This document shows, in pieces, positions 34,864 to 42,475 of a stretch of 64,000 nt of DNA; position 1 is the stretch's first letter, and every line of letters starts with the position of its first letter. The translations under genes and the position numbers were made by a program. A model generated the notes under the pieces. The model searched no databases. It worked only from the letters and a program-made list of their open reading frames with translations, and was not told the DNA's origin. Source of the DNA: Nonomuraea candida (GTDB lineage: Bacteria; Actinomycetota; Actinomycetes; Streptosporangiales; Streptosporangiaceae); contig NZ_KL647031.1 of NCBI RefSeq assembly GCF_000725485.1, positions 1 to 64,000 of the forward strand, read 5' to 3'.

Positions 34864-35628
34864 ATGGCGCCCGAGCGACCACTGCCCCCCATGCTGGAGC
34901 GGATGTGGGGGCGTGAGCGCGCGCCGCGACGGGGGCCGCGGCCCCGGCTCGACCTGGCCACCATCACCGCCGCCGCCATCGAGATCGCCGACGCCGAAGG
35001 GCTGGCCGGCGTCTCGATGGGCGGCGTGGCCTCGCGGGTGGGGGTGGCGGCCACGGCGCTCTACCGCTATGTCGGCAGCAAGGAGGACCTGCTCACCTCC
35101 ATGGCCGACGCCGTGGCCCTCGACCCGCCCGAGCCCGGCGGCATGCCCTGGCGCGACTACGCCGCCCTGTGGACGCGGGCCCAGCGTGACCTCGTGCTGG
35201 CGCACCCCTGGGTGCTGGAGGTCACCAAATACGCCCCGCCGCTGGGCCCGCGGCGGCTGCTCTGGCTGGACCGGCTGCTGGCCGCGCTCGCCGGCACCGG
35301 CCTCGACGACGGCGAGAAGATCAACGTGGCCAGCACCCTCACGGGCTACGCGCTGACCGACGCCGCGCTCGCGCACGCGGCCGGCATGGGGTTCGAGGAG
35401 CACGCGGGGGCCGGGCTCGAAGGGGCCGCCGACTACGGCGAGCTGCTGGCCGAGGTGCTCGACCCGGAGCGCTACCCGGCCCTGTCGGCCGCCGTGCACG
35501 GGGGCGTCTTCCGCGGCGCCGAGGGCTGGGCGGACGACGCGGACTTCCGCTTCGGCCTCGACCTGATGCTCGACGGCGTCGAACAGCTCATCGCCCGCCG
35601 CACCTCGAAGGGCCGGTTCGGAGGATAG
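34864..35628 (+). CDS. TetR-family regulator with tetracycline-repressor-type C-terminus
   Basis: The 254-residue protein has an HTH (about 30-80, ITAAAIEIADAEGLAGVSMGGVASRVGVAATALYRYVGSKEDLL) and a TetR_C_1-like domain. An AGGAGG lies seven bases before the ATG. The 49-bp gap to the divergent drrA-like gene must hold both promoters, so this protein probably represses the exporter. Confidence 0.93.
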   Translation: MAPERPLPPMLERMWGRERAPRRGPRPRLDLATITAAAIEIADAEGLAGVSMGGVASRVGVAATALYRYVGSKEDLLTSMADAVALDPPEPGGMPWRDYAALWTRAQRDLVLAHPWVLEVTKYAPPLGPRRLLWLDRLLAALAGTGLDDGEKINVASTLTGYALTDAALAHAAGMGFEEHAGAGLEGAADYGELLAEVLDPERYPALSAAVHGGVFRGAEGWADDADFRFGLDLMLDGVEQLIARRTSKGRFGG

Positions 35629-35645
35629 CGGCCCCGCGGTTTGCG

Positions 35646-35705
35646 GTCGCGCGGTGAGCGGTCGCGCGGTGAGCGGCCGCGCGGTGAGCGGCCGCGCGGT
35701 GAGCG
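35646..35705. repeat. Four 15-bp tandem repeats after the TetR gene
   Basis: GTCGCGCGGTGAGCG occurs at 35646 and 35661, then as GCCGCGCGGTGAGCG at 35676 and 35691. Each copy carries a TGA. The array fills the gap between convergent stop codons. Confidence 0.9.
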
Positions 35706-35709
35706 GGCC

Positions 35710-36882
35710 TCAAAGGCCCGCGCCGGTGTGGTCCTGTGAGGTCACGTCGGCGGGCAGGAGCTGCTCGGTGAGCAGCCGCCGGGCGCGGTCGGGGCCGGTC
35801 ACCCAGCGCCGCACCAGCTCCCATCCATGGAAATATCCAAAGATGTACGGACTCATCGGCGACGGCGCGAGCAGCCCGAGCACCGCCGCCACCTCGCCGT
35901 CGTCATAGAGCGCCCACCGCCGCAGGTACGCCCCCAGCTCCGCCTCGCCCCGCCCCTCGTCGGCCAGGAACGCCGCGTTCCCCCACACACCCCACAACAC
36001 GTTCCGCGCGCGGTGCACGGCCGCGAAGTCGCTCCCGTCCGGCCGGATCCCCAGCTCGGGGAAGACGTTGGCGTTCAGCCACTCCTGCGCCTCGTCCCCG
36101 GGGAAGACCAGCTCCTCCGCCAGCAGCCCCAGCCCCTCGCTCAGCACGAACGACGGCGACACCATGAACCGCACCCCCTGCTCCGGCCCGAGCCGCAGCT
36201 CCTTGAGCATCGACTCGGCGATGTGCCCCGGATGCCCCTCGTGGGTCACCAGATACAGCAGGTCCGCCAGGTTGAACGGGATCTCCTTGTTGATGTGGAT
36301 CGTGGACCTCAGCCCGCCCTCGTAGTCGCCCGCCCCGTGGAAGGCCACGCCCGTCACCAGCGCGCATCCCACGACCTCGCCCTCGGGCAGCGGGACGATG
36401 GCCTTCGACGTCCTGGCCCTGGCCTCGGCCACCGCCCGGCCGACCAGCTCGGGCAGCCGCCCGACGTCCCGGAGCGTGTGCGCGGCCCGCCACGCCCGCA
36501 GCCGGTCGGCCAGCGGGCCCGGGGTCCTCGGCAGGGCCGCGTCCAGCTCGGCGTGGGCCTGCTCGAACACCTCCTCCGGCACCCGGCGCGGCTCCAGGCC
36601 CAGGCACCGCCGCCCGTACTCGGCCAGCGGCAGCCGCTCGCCGGCCAGGCGCCGGGCCACGGCGCGCATCGCCCGTACGTGGGCGCGGAGGTAGGCGGAG
36701 GGGGCGGACTCCAGCAGCCGCTCCGCCTCCTCCGCCAGCGCGCCGGGCGCGGCGGGCGGCTCGGCGGCGACCGCCGCGCGCCACTGCGCCGGGCCCCGGT
36801 AGATGAGCGCGGTGCCGGTGATCAGCCGGTCGATCCGCAACGCCAGCATCGCGTAGTCCCGCTGCCACTGCCGCTCGGTCAT
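35710..36882 (-). CDS. DUF885-like putative zinc metalloprotein
   Basis: The 390-residue soluble protein has the VTHEGHPGH motif (near residue 216), a zinc-binding HExxH-like signature typical of DUF885-related proteins. A downstream Glu-rich VLSEGLGLLAEELVF helix could give the third ligand. An AGGAGG site precedes the ATG. The substrate is unknown; peptidase activity is inferred from the motif only. It is divergent from a TetR regulator, with a GTACGG palindrome between them. Confidence 0.82.
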   Translation of the reverse strand: MTERQWQRDYAMLALRIDRLITGTALIYRGPAQWRAAVAAEPPAAPGALAEEAERLLESAPSAYLRAHVRAMRAVARRLAGERLPLAEYGRRCLGLEPRRVPEEVFEQAHAELDAALPRTPGPLADRLRAWRAAHTLRDVGRLPELVGRAVAEARARTSKAIVPLPEGEVVGCALVTGVAFHGAGDYEGGLRSTIHINKEIPFNLADLLYLVTHEGHPGHIAESMLKELRLGPEQGVRFMVSPSFVLSEGLGLLAEELVFPGDEAQEWLNANVFPELGIRPDGSDFAAVHRARNVLWGVWGNAAFLADEGRGEAELGAYLRRWALYDDGEVAAVLGLLAPSPMSPYIFGYFHGWELVRRWVTGPDRARRLLTEQLLPADVTSQDHTGAGL

Positions 36883-36923
36883 GGCTCCTCCTTCGTCCGT
36901 TTCGCGGGTCGCCCAAGCTAGCC

Positions 36924-36939
36924 GTACGGTTTTCCGTAC
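36924..36939. promoter_or_regulatory. TetR-type operator GTACGG-N4-CCGTAC
   Basis: A perfect 6-bp inverted repeat with a TTTT spacer lies midway between the divergent DUF885-like and TetR genes. It probably controls both. Confidence 0.65.
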
Positions 36940-36966
36940 AGTGCACGGAAGACGGGAGGGCGGAGG

Positions 36967-37647
36967 ATGCCGGAGTCGATCTGGTTGCGTGACGACGACC
37001 GCCCGCGCAGGCCCCGGCTCTCGCGCGAGCGCATCGTCGAGGCCGCCGTCGCCCTGCTCGACGCCGAAGGGGCGGCGGGCTTGTCCATGCGCGCCCTCGC
37101 CGCCCGGCTGCGGGCCGGGACGATGTCGCTCTACGAGTACGTCCGGAGCAAGGAGGACGTCCTCGACCTGGCCCTCGACGAGGTGATCGGCGAGATCGAG
37201 GAGCCGCCCGAGCCCGGGCCCTGGCGGGACTACCTGGTCCGCCAGCTCACGCAGAGCAGGGCCGTCATGCGCCGCCACCCCTGGGTGCCCGCGCTCACCG
37301 CCACCCGCCCCCTGCTCGGGCCGAACGCGCTGGCCCGCTCCCGGCCGTTCTATGCGGCGCTGGCGTCGGCCGGGCTGGCCGGGCCCGCGCTCACCGCCGC
37401 CGTCGGCACGCTGACCTCCTACGTCAACGGGTTCGTCGCCGCCGAGAACATCTGGTGGGCACGCATCCGCACCCCGGCCGCCGACGCCGAGCTGCGCGGG
37501 GCCGTGGCCGGACACCTGAACGAGCGGATGGCCGACCTCGCCCGGCTTGCCCAGGTGGACAACGGGGACTTCGACGGCCAGTTCCTGCTGGGCCTCGACC
37601 TCATCCTCGACGGCATCGCGGCCCGCCTGCCCCCCGAGACCTCCTGA
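36967..37647 (+). CDS. TetR-family regulator
   Basis: The 226-residue protein has an HTH (about 20-70, IVEAAVALLDAEGAAGLSMRALAARLRAGTMSLYEYVRSKEDVLDLAL) and a TetR_C_1-like ligand domain. GGGAGG precedes the ATG. It is divergent from the DUF885-like gene and likely binds the palindrome at 36924. Confidence 0.92.
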   Translation: MPESIWLRDDDRPRRPRLSRERIVEAAVALLDAEGAAGLSMRALAARLRAGTMSLYEYVRSKEDVLDLALDEVIGEIEEPPEPGPWRDYLVRQLTQSRAVMRRHPWVPALTATRPLLGPNALARSRPFYAALASAGLAGPALTAAVGTLTSYVNGFVAAENIWWARIRTPAADAELRGAVAGHLNERMADLARLAQVDNGDFDGQFLLGLDLILDGIAARLPPETS

Positions 37648-37718
37648 CCCGCTCTTCCTCGGCAAGGCCGGGGTGCGCACGCTGGTGGCGCTGCCGGACG
37701 ACACCCACCCCTGACCTC

Positions 37719-38222
37719 TCAGGGTGCCGCGCTGGTGAGCCCGGTGAAGTACGCCTTCATCGCCGGGTAGTAGTCGCCGAAGTCCGGCGTCGGCGAGCCG
37801 TCGCGGGAGGCCACGAGCAGGTCCAGGTAGTACTCCCAGCCCGGGCCGACCTCCCCGATCCCGTCCTCGGTGTCGAGGTGCTGGACGAAGCGCAGCTCGG
37901 TCACCCCCGCCGACTCCGACAGCAGGAGTTCGAGGCGCCAGGCCCCGAACTCGTCCAGCGACGAGACCGCCAGCCGGCGCGGCGGCTCGCAGGCGTCGAT
38001 GCGCAGGTCGTACCAGGGCTGCTGCTCCTCGAACCGCAGCTGCACCTTGACGGTGTTGCCGGGCGCCGCGTCGCCCTCCCACGGGCCGAACCAGCGTGCC
38101 GTGCGCTCCGGCTCGGTGACGCTGGCCCACACGTCCTCGGCGGACGCGCGGAAGGTGCGGGTGAGCACGAGGTCGCTGCCCTCGCCGGTCCTGAACAGCC
38201 GGCCGGTCGGGATGGGGCTCAT
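37719..38222 (-). CDS. SRPBCC (AHSA1-like) protein
   Basis: The 167-residue protein shows the START-like fold of AHSA1 proteins: LTRTFRASAEDVWASVTEPERTARWFGPWEGDAAPG, then a beta-rich middle and a long final helix. The ATG overlaps the ArsR stop by four bases. ArsR plus AHSA1 pairs are frequent. The SRPBCC partner may bind a hydrophobic ligand, but the ligand is unknown. Confidence 0.9.
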   Translation of the reverse strand: MSPIPTGRLFRTGEGSDLVLTRTFRASAEDVWASVTEPERTARWFGPWEGDAAPGNTVKVQLRFEEQQPWYDLRIDACEPPRRLAVSSLDEFGAWRLELLLSESAGVTELRFVQHLDTEDGIGEVGPGWEYYLDLLVASRDGSPTPDFGDYYPAMKAYFTGLTSAAP

Positions 38223-38593
38223 GCCGTGTTCTCCTCTCCGATGTCCTGCGGGGCTTTGACGTCCGGGGACGGGCGGCGTTCGCGGCGGGTCCGGTAGACC
38301 TCGGTCTCCAGCGCGTCGAGCCGGTGCTCCCACCCGGCGGGCCGGGCGAACTGCGCCAGCCACCCGACCAGCTCGCCGAACGGCTCCGGGTCGAGCGTGT
38401 AGAAGCGCTGCCTGCCGGCGAGCTCGGCGCGCACCAGCCCGCTCTGCCTGAGCACCCGGAGGTGGCGGCTCACGGCGGGCCGGCTGATCGCGAAATGCTC
38501 GGCGACCTCGCCCGCCGAGAGCCGCCCGTCCCTCAGCAGGACGAGGATCTCTCTCCGCACCGGGTCGGCGATCGCCCCTGCCACGTCGTCCAC
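38219..38593 (-). CDS. ArsR-family regulator
   Basis: The 124-residue winged-helix protein (ADPVRREILVLLRDGRLSAGEVAEHFAISRPAVSRHLRVLRQSGLV) lacks the usual metal-binding Cys pair. It is of the non-metal type that accompanies SRPBCC proteins. The GTG start lies eight bases from a perfect 8-bp palindrome, so autoregulation is expected. Confidence 0.93.
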   Translation of the reverse strand: MDDVAGAIADPVRREILVLLRDGRLSAGEVAEHFAISRPAVSRHLRVLRQSGLVRAELAGRQRFYTLDPEPFGELVGWLAQFARPAGWEHRLDALETEVYRTRRERRPSPDVKAPQDIGEENTA

Positions 38594-38600
38594 TCGTAAA

Positions 38601-38620
38601 GCGTAACCTACTGGTTACGC
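38601..38620 (-). promoter_or_regulatory. ArsR operator: 8-bp inverted repeat with 4-bp spacer
   Basis: GCGTAACC (38601-38608), TACT, GGTTACGC (38613-38620) lies just upstream of the ArsR start. Extra half-sites (CGTAAA, GTTACG) flank it. Confidence 0.75.
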
Positions 38621-38662
38621 GTTACGGAAGGGCCCGGCGCCGGTGAAGGAGGTGCGGCGTCC

Positions 38663-39118
38663 TCAGCGGTACCAGCCGGCGAGCTGCCGGGTGGCGACGT
38701 TCACGCGGTTCCAGGCGTTGACCGAGGCGATGGCCATCACGAGCGCGGCCAGCGCCTCCCGCGAGAACTGCCCGGCGACCTCCTCCCAGACGTGGTCGGG
38801 CACGCCGTCGGAGGAGTCCGCCAGCCGGGTCATCGCCTCGGTGAGGGCGAGCGCGGCCCGCTCCTGCGCGGTGTAGTACGGGGCCTCCCGCCACGCCGCC
38901 ACCGACCACAGCCGCTCGGCCCGCTCGCCGGCCCGGTCGGCGCGGTGCGAGTGGTAGTCGACGCACAGGCCGCAGCCGTTGATCTGGCTGGCGCGCACCC
39001 GCACCAGCTCCAGCAGCGGCTGCGGCACCTCCGTGCTCGCCAGCCAGCTCTCCATCGCCTCCAGGGCCCGGTGGCCGCCGGAGGCGAGCTTGTAGACGTC
39101 GGCCATACGTGCTTCCAT
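38663..39118 (-). CDS. AhpD-like carboxymuconolactone-decarboxylase-family protein
   Basis: The 151-residue protein has the CMD signature with redox Cys pair and His (INGCGLCVDYHSHRA), as in AhpD-type peroxidase partners. AGAGGAG lies five bases before the ATG. Upstream is a dyad also present before the neighbouring Rrf2 gene, which suggests control by that regulator and a role in redox or nitrosative defence. Confidence 0.9.
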   Translation of the reverse strand: MEARMADVYKLASGGHRALEAMESWLASTEVPQPLLELVRVRASQINGCGLCVDYHSHRADRAGERAERLWSVAAWREAPYYTAQERAALALTEAMTRLADSSDGVPDHVWEEVAGQFSREALAALVMAIASVNAWNRVNVATRQLAGWYR

Positions 39119-39138
39119 TGTGACTCCTCTTTCAGGTC

Positions 39139-39163
39139 ATTCGAGATGGTGAATATCCAGAAT
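39139..39163 (-). promoter_or_regulatory. Putative Rrf2 site upstream of the AhpD-like gene
   Basis: ATTCGAGA (39139-39146), nine bases, TCCAGAAT (39156-39163). The spacing and right half are the same as at 39762-39787. Confidence 0.5.
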
Positions 39164-39290
39164 CAGGGCGGGGTGTGAAGCGTGCACGCCCGAACAGGCG
39201 TGGAACACGCGTCACCGGCAGCAGGGGGCCGGCGCGCGGTCACCAGAACCGTGCCGTCACAAGAACCGTGCCGTCACAAGAGTCGCGCTG

Positions 39291-39761
39291 TCACAGGTTC
39301 GCGCGGGTGCGCTCCGGCGTGCGTGGAGAGCGGCTCTCCACCGCCGCCATGATGTCGGCGAGCGTCTGCTCCGCCAGCTCGCGCCGCCAGGCGAGCTCGG
39401 CCCGCCGCATCGCCTGCGAGACCAGGCACGCCTTGCGGTAGTCGACGGTCTCGGAGCCGGTGGGCGCGCGCCGCAGGATCTGCCGGCACCGGAACGCGTC
39501 CTGCGGCCCCTCGATCGCGGTCACCACGTCCAGCAGCGTGATCTCCCGCGGGCTCCGCGCCAGCCTGAACCCGCCGCGCGGCCCCGAGGTCGAGGTGACG
39601 ATCCCGGCCCGCGCGAGCGCCTGCAACTGCTTGTTCAGGTAGGCCGCGGGCAGATCGAAGAAGGCCGCCAGCCGGGTCGCCGTGACCGCCTCGCCCGGCT
39701 CCGCCCACGCCAGGTTGAGGCAACTGTGCAGCGCCCACTCGACGCCTTCGCCCATCTGCAT
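39291..39761 (-). CDS. Rrf2-family regulator
   Basis: The 156-residue protein has an N-terminal winged helix (MGEGVEWALHSCLNLAWAEPGEAVTATRLAAFFDLPAAYLNKQLQAL). Two cysteines (FRCRQ and KACLV), spaced by about 20 residues, could be redox or cluster ligands, although the usual three-Cys cluster loop is not evident. ATGs at 39761 and 39755 are possible. A GTG at 39773 would fall inside the operator. It likely represses itself and the AhpD-like gene. Confidence 0.9.
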   Translation of the reverse strand: MQMGEGVEWALHSCLNLAWAEPGEAVTATRLAAFFDLPAAYLNKQLQALARAGIVTSTSGPRGGFRLARSPREITLLDVVTAIEGPQDAFRCRQILRRAPTGSETVDYRKACLVSQAMRRAELAWRRELAEQTLADIMAAVESRSPRTPERTRANL

Positions 39762-39787
39762 ATTCCTGGACACTACACATCCAGAAT
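39762..39787 (-). promoter_or_regulatory. Putative autoregulatory Rrf2 site
   Basis: ATTCCTGGA (39762-39770), nine bases, TCCAGAAT (39780-39787). CTGGA and TCCAG form perfect arms. Its right half is identical to the site before the AhpD-like gene. Confidence 0.5.
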
Positions 39788-39832
39788 CCCGGCCGGCAAG
39801 CCGGGGCGCGTGAAGGGCCTATCTTGGGCCAT

Positions 39833-40558
39833 GTGATTCGCGCCGTGGTGATCGATGTGGACGACACGCTCTGCCTCACCGAGGCGGTCTGTTTCGAGCT
39901 GGAGAACGAGGTCCTGGCGCGGATCGGCCGCGCGCCGATGTCCCGCGCCGTGCACCTGTCCACCTGGGGCGAGCCCCTGCTCGAAGCGATGCCGCGGCGC
40001 TCGCCCGGCCTCGACCTCGCCGCCTTCGAGTCCGCCTACCGGGTCGTGCTGCGGGAATACGTCACGGCCGGGCTGCTCGACGTGATCGCGCCGGAGAACC
40101 TGCGCACGCTCGACGAGCTCGCCGCCGCCGGCCGCAGCCTCATGCTGCTGACCTCGCGCACCGAGACGGAGATGGCCCACCTCATGGCACCCGATCACGC
40201 GCTCGCCGACCGGCTCGCCGCCGTCTACCACGCGGGCAACATGCGCTTCCGCAAGCCCGACGCGCGCGCCTTCGACGAGCTGCTGGCCGCCACCGGCCTG
40301 GAGCCCCGGCAGTGCCTGTACGTGGGCGACTCCCCGGGCGACGCGCAGGCCGCCAACGGCGCGGGCCTGCGCTTCGTCGCCTGCATGCAGAGCGGCGTGC
40401 GGCGGCGCGCCGACTTCGGGGCGCACCGGGTCGACGCCTTCATCGACGCCTTCCCCGAGCTGACCACCACCGTGGCCCGCCTGGAGGGCACGACCCCCGA
40501 GCCGGTCGAGAGCCGGGCCGGAGCCTCCGGGGGCGGTGCCGGAGTGACCCCACACTGA
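39833..40558 (+). CDS. HAD-superfamily hydrolase
   Basis: The 241-residue protein has HAD motif I (VVIDVDDTLC), motif II Thr/Ser (LMLLTSRTETE), motif III Lys (RFRKPDARAFDELL) and motif IV (LYVGDSPGDAQAA). It is a phosphatase-like enzyme of unknown substrate. The GTG at 39833 follows TATCTT by seven bases with no ribosome site, pointing to a leaderless mRNA. A TTG at 39824 is an alternative. It converges with nadE. Confidence 0.88.
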   Translation: MIRAVVIDVDDTLCLTEAVCFELENEVLARIGRAPMSRAVHLSTWGEPLLEAMPRRSPGLDLAAFESAYRVVLREYVTAGLLDVIAPENLRTLDELAAAGRSLMLLTSRTETEMAHLMAPDHALADRLAAVYHAGNMRFRKPDARAFDELLAATGLEPRQCLYVGDSPGDAQAANGAGLRFVACMQSGVRRRADFGAHRVDAFIDAFPELTTTVARLEGTTPEPVESRAGASGGGAGVTPH

Positions 40559-40654
40559 CAGGCCCGCCCCGACAGGCCCGCCCCGACAGGTCCGCCCCGA
40601 CAGGCCCGCGCCGACAGGCCCGCCCTGACGAGCCCGCCCCGAGAGGTCAGCCCG
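40557..40654. repeat. Seven 14-bp tandem repeats joining two convergent stop codons
   Basis: Units of GACAGGCCCGCCCC begin at 40557, 40571, 40585, 40599, 40613, 40627 and 40641, with growing drift. The first unit begins inside the HAD stop codon and the last contains the nadE stop. Confidence 0.92.
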
Positions 40655-42422
40655 TGGTCTCCCGCCACCGGTTGGTGATGGGCAGGCGCCGATCGCGGCC
40701 GAAGTTCTTCGGCGTGATCTTCGGCCCCGGTGGATACTGCCGCCGCTTGTACTCCGCCAGGTCCACCAGCCGGATCACCCGCGTCACCAGCGCCGGATCG
40801 TGCCCGGCCGCGATGAGCTCCTGCGAGCCCATGTCCTTCTCGACGTAGTCGTCGAGCAGCCGGTCCAGCACCTCGTACGGCGGCAGCGAGTCGGTGTCGC
40901 GCTGGTCGGGCCGCAGCTCGGCGCTGGGCTCCTTGGTGATCGAGTTCTCCGGGATCGGCCGCTCGGCGTCGAGCAGGAAACCGGGCCCGGAGTGGGCGTT
41001 GCGCCACTTCGCCAGCTCCCACACCATCGTCTTCGGCACGTCCTTGATCGGCGCGAAGCCGCCCGCCGAATCGCCGTAGAGGGTGGAGTAGCCCGTGGCC
41101 AGCTCGCTCTTGTTGCCCGTGGTGAGCACCAGGTGGCCGTGCTCGTTGGACAGGCCCATCAGGATCATGCCGCGCACCCTGGCCTGGAGGTTCTCGGCGG
41201 CCAGGCCCGACAGCTCGATCTCCTTCTCGAAGGAGTTGACGATCTCGGAGATCGGCACCACCTGGGCGTTGACGCCCTGCCGGCGCACCAGGTCCTCGGC
41301 GTCGGCCAGCGAGTGCTCGGAGGAGTAGCGCGAGGGCATGAGCACCACGTTGACGCGCGAGGGGCCGATGGCGTCGGAGGCGATGGTGGCGGTCAGCGCC
41401 GAGTCGATGCCCCCCGACAGGCCCAGGATGACCGACTGGAAGCCGTTCTTGGCCACGTAGTCGCGCACCGCCAGCACCAGCGCGGAGTAGACCTCCGCGT
41501 ACGGGTCCAGCCGCGCGGCGACCCGGGCCGGCTCGGGCGCGTAGGGCGCGACGGGCTCCTGTGACAGCACCAGCCGCTCGACGGTGATCGTGCTGCCGTC
41601 GCCCGCGTCGTACGGATACCTGCCCGGCTCGGCGTCCGACACCGGCAGGCCGTCCAGGTCGACGACCAGCAGCTCCTCCTTGAACTGCCCGGCCCGCGCG
41701 ACCAGCTCGCCCGACCCGTCCACCACGATGGAGTCGCCGTCGAAGACCAGCTCGTCCTGCCCGCCGACCTGGTTGACGTAGACGAGCGCGCACCCGGCCT
41801 CGCGGGCCCTGCGGGCGCACAGCTCCAGCCGTACGTCGTCCTTCTCCTTCTCGTACGGCGAGGCGTTCGGCGCGACCAGCAGCCCGGCCCCCGCCTGCCC
41901 CGCCACGGACACAGGGCCGCCCTCCTGCCACAGGTCCTCGCACACCGCGATCGCCACGTCCACGCCGTGCAGCCGGAAGATCGGCAGCCGGTCGCCGCGC
42001 ACGAAGTAGCGGTATTCGTCGAACACCCCGTAGTTGGGCAGGTGGTGCTTGGCCGTGCGGGCGACCACCCGGCCCTGGTGCAGCACCGCGGCGGCGTCGA
42101 GCGGGGCGCCCTTCGGCTGCCCCACGCGGGGGGCCAGCCCGGCGCGGTCCACGTAGCCGACCACCACCGGCAGGTCGCCCAGGCCCTCACGGTCCAGCCT
42201 GCGCGCCACCTCCTCCAGGGTCCTGACGCTGGCGTCCACGAAGGACGTGCGCAGGACGAGGTCCTCGACCGGGTAGCCGGTGAGGAACATCTCGGTGAAG
42301 ACGACGAGGTGAGCGCCGCGCTCGGCCGCGTCGCGGGTCCACGCGAGCAGCCGGTCGGCGTTGCCGCTCAGGTCGCCGACGGTCGGGTTCGTCTGTGCCA
42401 GGGCGATGCGCAGTTGTGCCAC
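40647..42422 (-). CDS. nadE: Glutamine-dependent NAD+ synthetase
   Basis: The 591-residue protein has an N-terminal nitrilase-type glutaminase (Glu in FTEMFLTGYP, Lys region KHHLPNYGVFDE, nucleophile Cys in AVCEDLW). A C-terminal NAD synthetase domain follows, with the PP-loop LGLSGGIDSALTA. It amidates deamido-NAD using glutamine. The GTG at 42422 is preferred, and a TTG two codons earlier is possible. A perfect palindrome (42450-42470) lies 28 bases upstream. Confidence 0.96.
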   Translation of the reverse strand: MAQLRIALAQTNPTVGDLSGNADRLLAWTRDAAERGAHLVVFTEMFLTGYPVEDLVLRTSFVDASVRTLEEVARRLDREGLGDLPVVVGYVDRAGLAPRVGQPKGAPLDAAAVLHQGRVVARTAKHHLPNYGVFDEYRYFVRGDRLPIFRLHGVDVAIAVCEDLWQEGGPVSVAGQAGAGLLVAPNASPYEKEKDDVRLELCARRAREAGCALVYVNQVGGQDELVFDGDSIVVDGSGELVARAGQFKEELLVVDLDGLPVSDAEPGRYPYDAGDGSTITVERLVLSQEPVAPYAPEPARVAARLDPYAEVYSALVLAVRDYVAKNGFQSVILGLSGGIDSALTATIASDAIGPSRVNVVLMPSRYSSEHSLADAEDLVRRQGVNAQVVPISEIVNSFEKEIELSGLAAENLQARVRGMILMGLSNEHGHLVLTTGNKSELATGYSTLYGDSAGGFAPIKDVPKTMVWELAKWRNAHSGPGFLLDAERPIPENSITKEPSAELRPDQRDTDSLPPYEVLDRLLDDYVEKDMGSQELIAAGHDPALVTRVIRLVDLAEYKRRQYPPGPKITPKNFGRDRRLPITNRWRETTG

Positions 42423-42449
42423 GTGCAACAGCCTAGTACGCCCCGATTT

Positions 42450-42470
42450 TTATCGTCAAAGCGACGATAA
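42450..42470 (-). promoter_or_regulatory. Palindromic operator candidate upstream of nadE
   Basis: TTATCGTC (42450-42457), AAAGC, GACGATAA (42463-42470): perfect 8-bp arms in an otherwise GC-rich genome. No U-tract follows on either strand, so an operator is favoured over a terminator. Confidence 0.6.
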
Positions 42471-42475
42471 GCGGC

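Noticed and set aside
42450..42470. Intrinsic terminator for the SARP-RR gene
   Set aside because: On the minus strand the stem is followed by an A-run, not a U-run, so the operator reading was kept.
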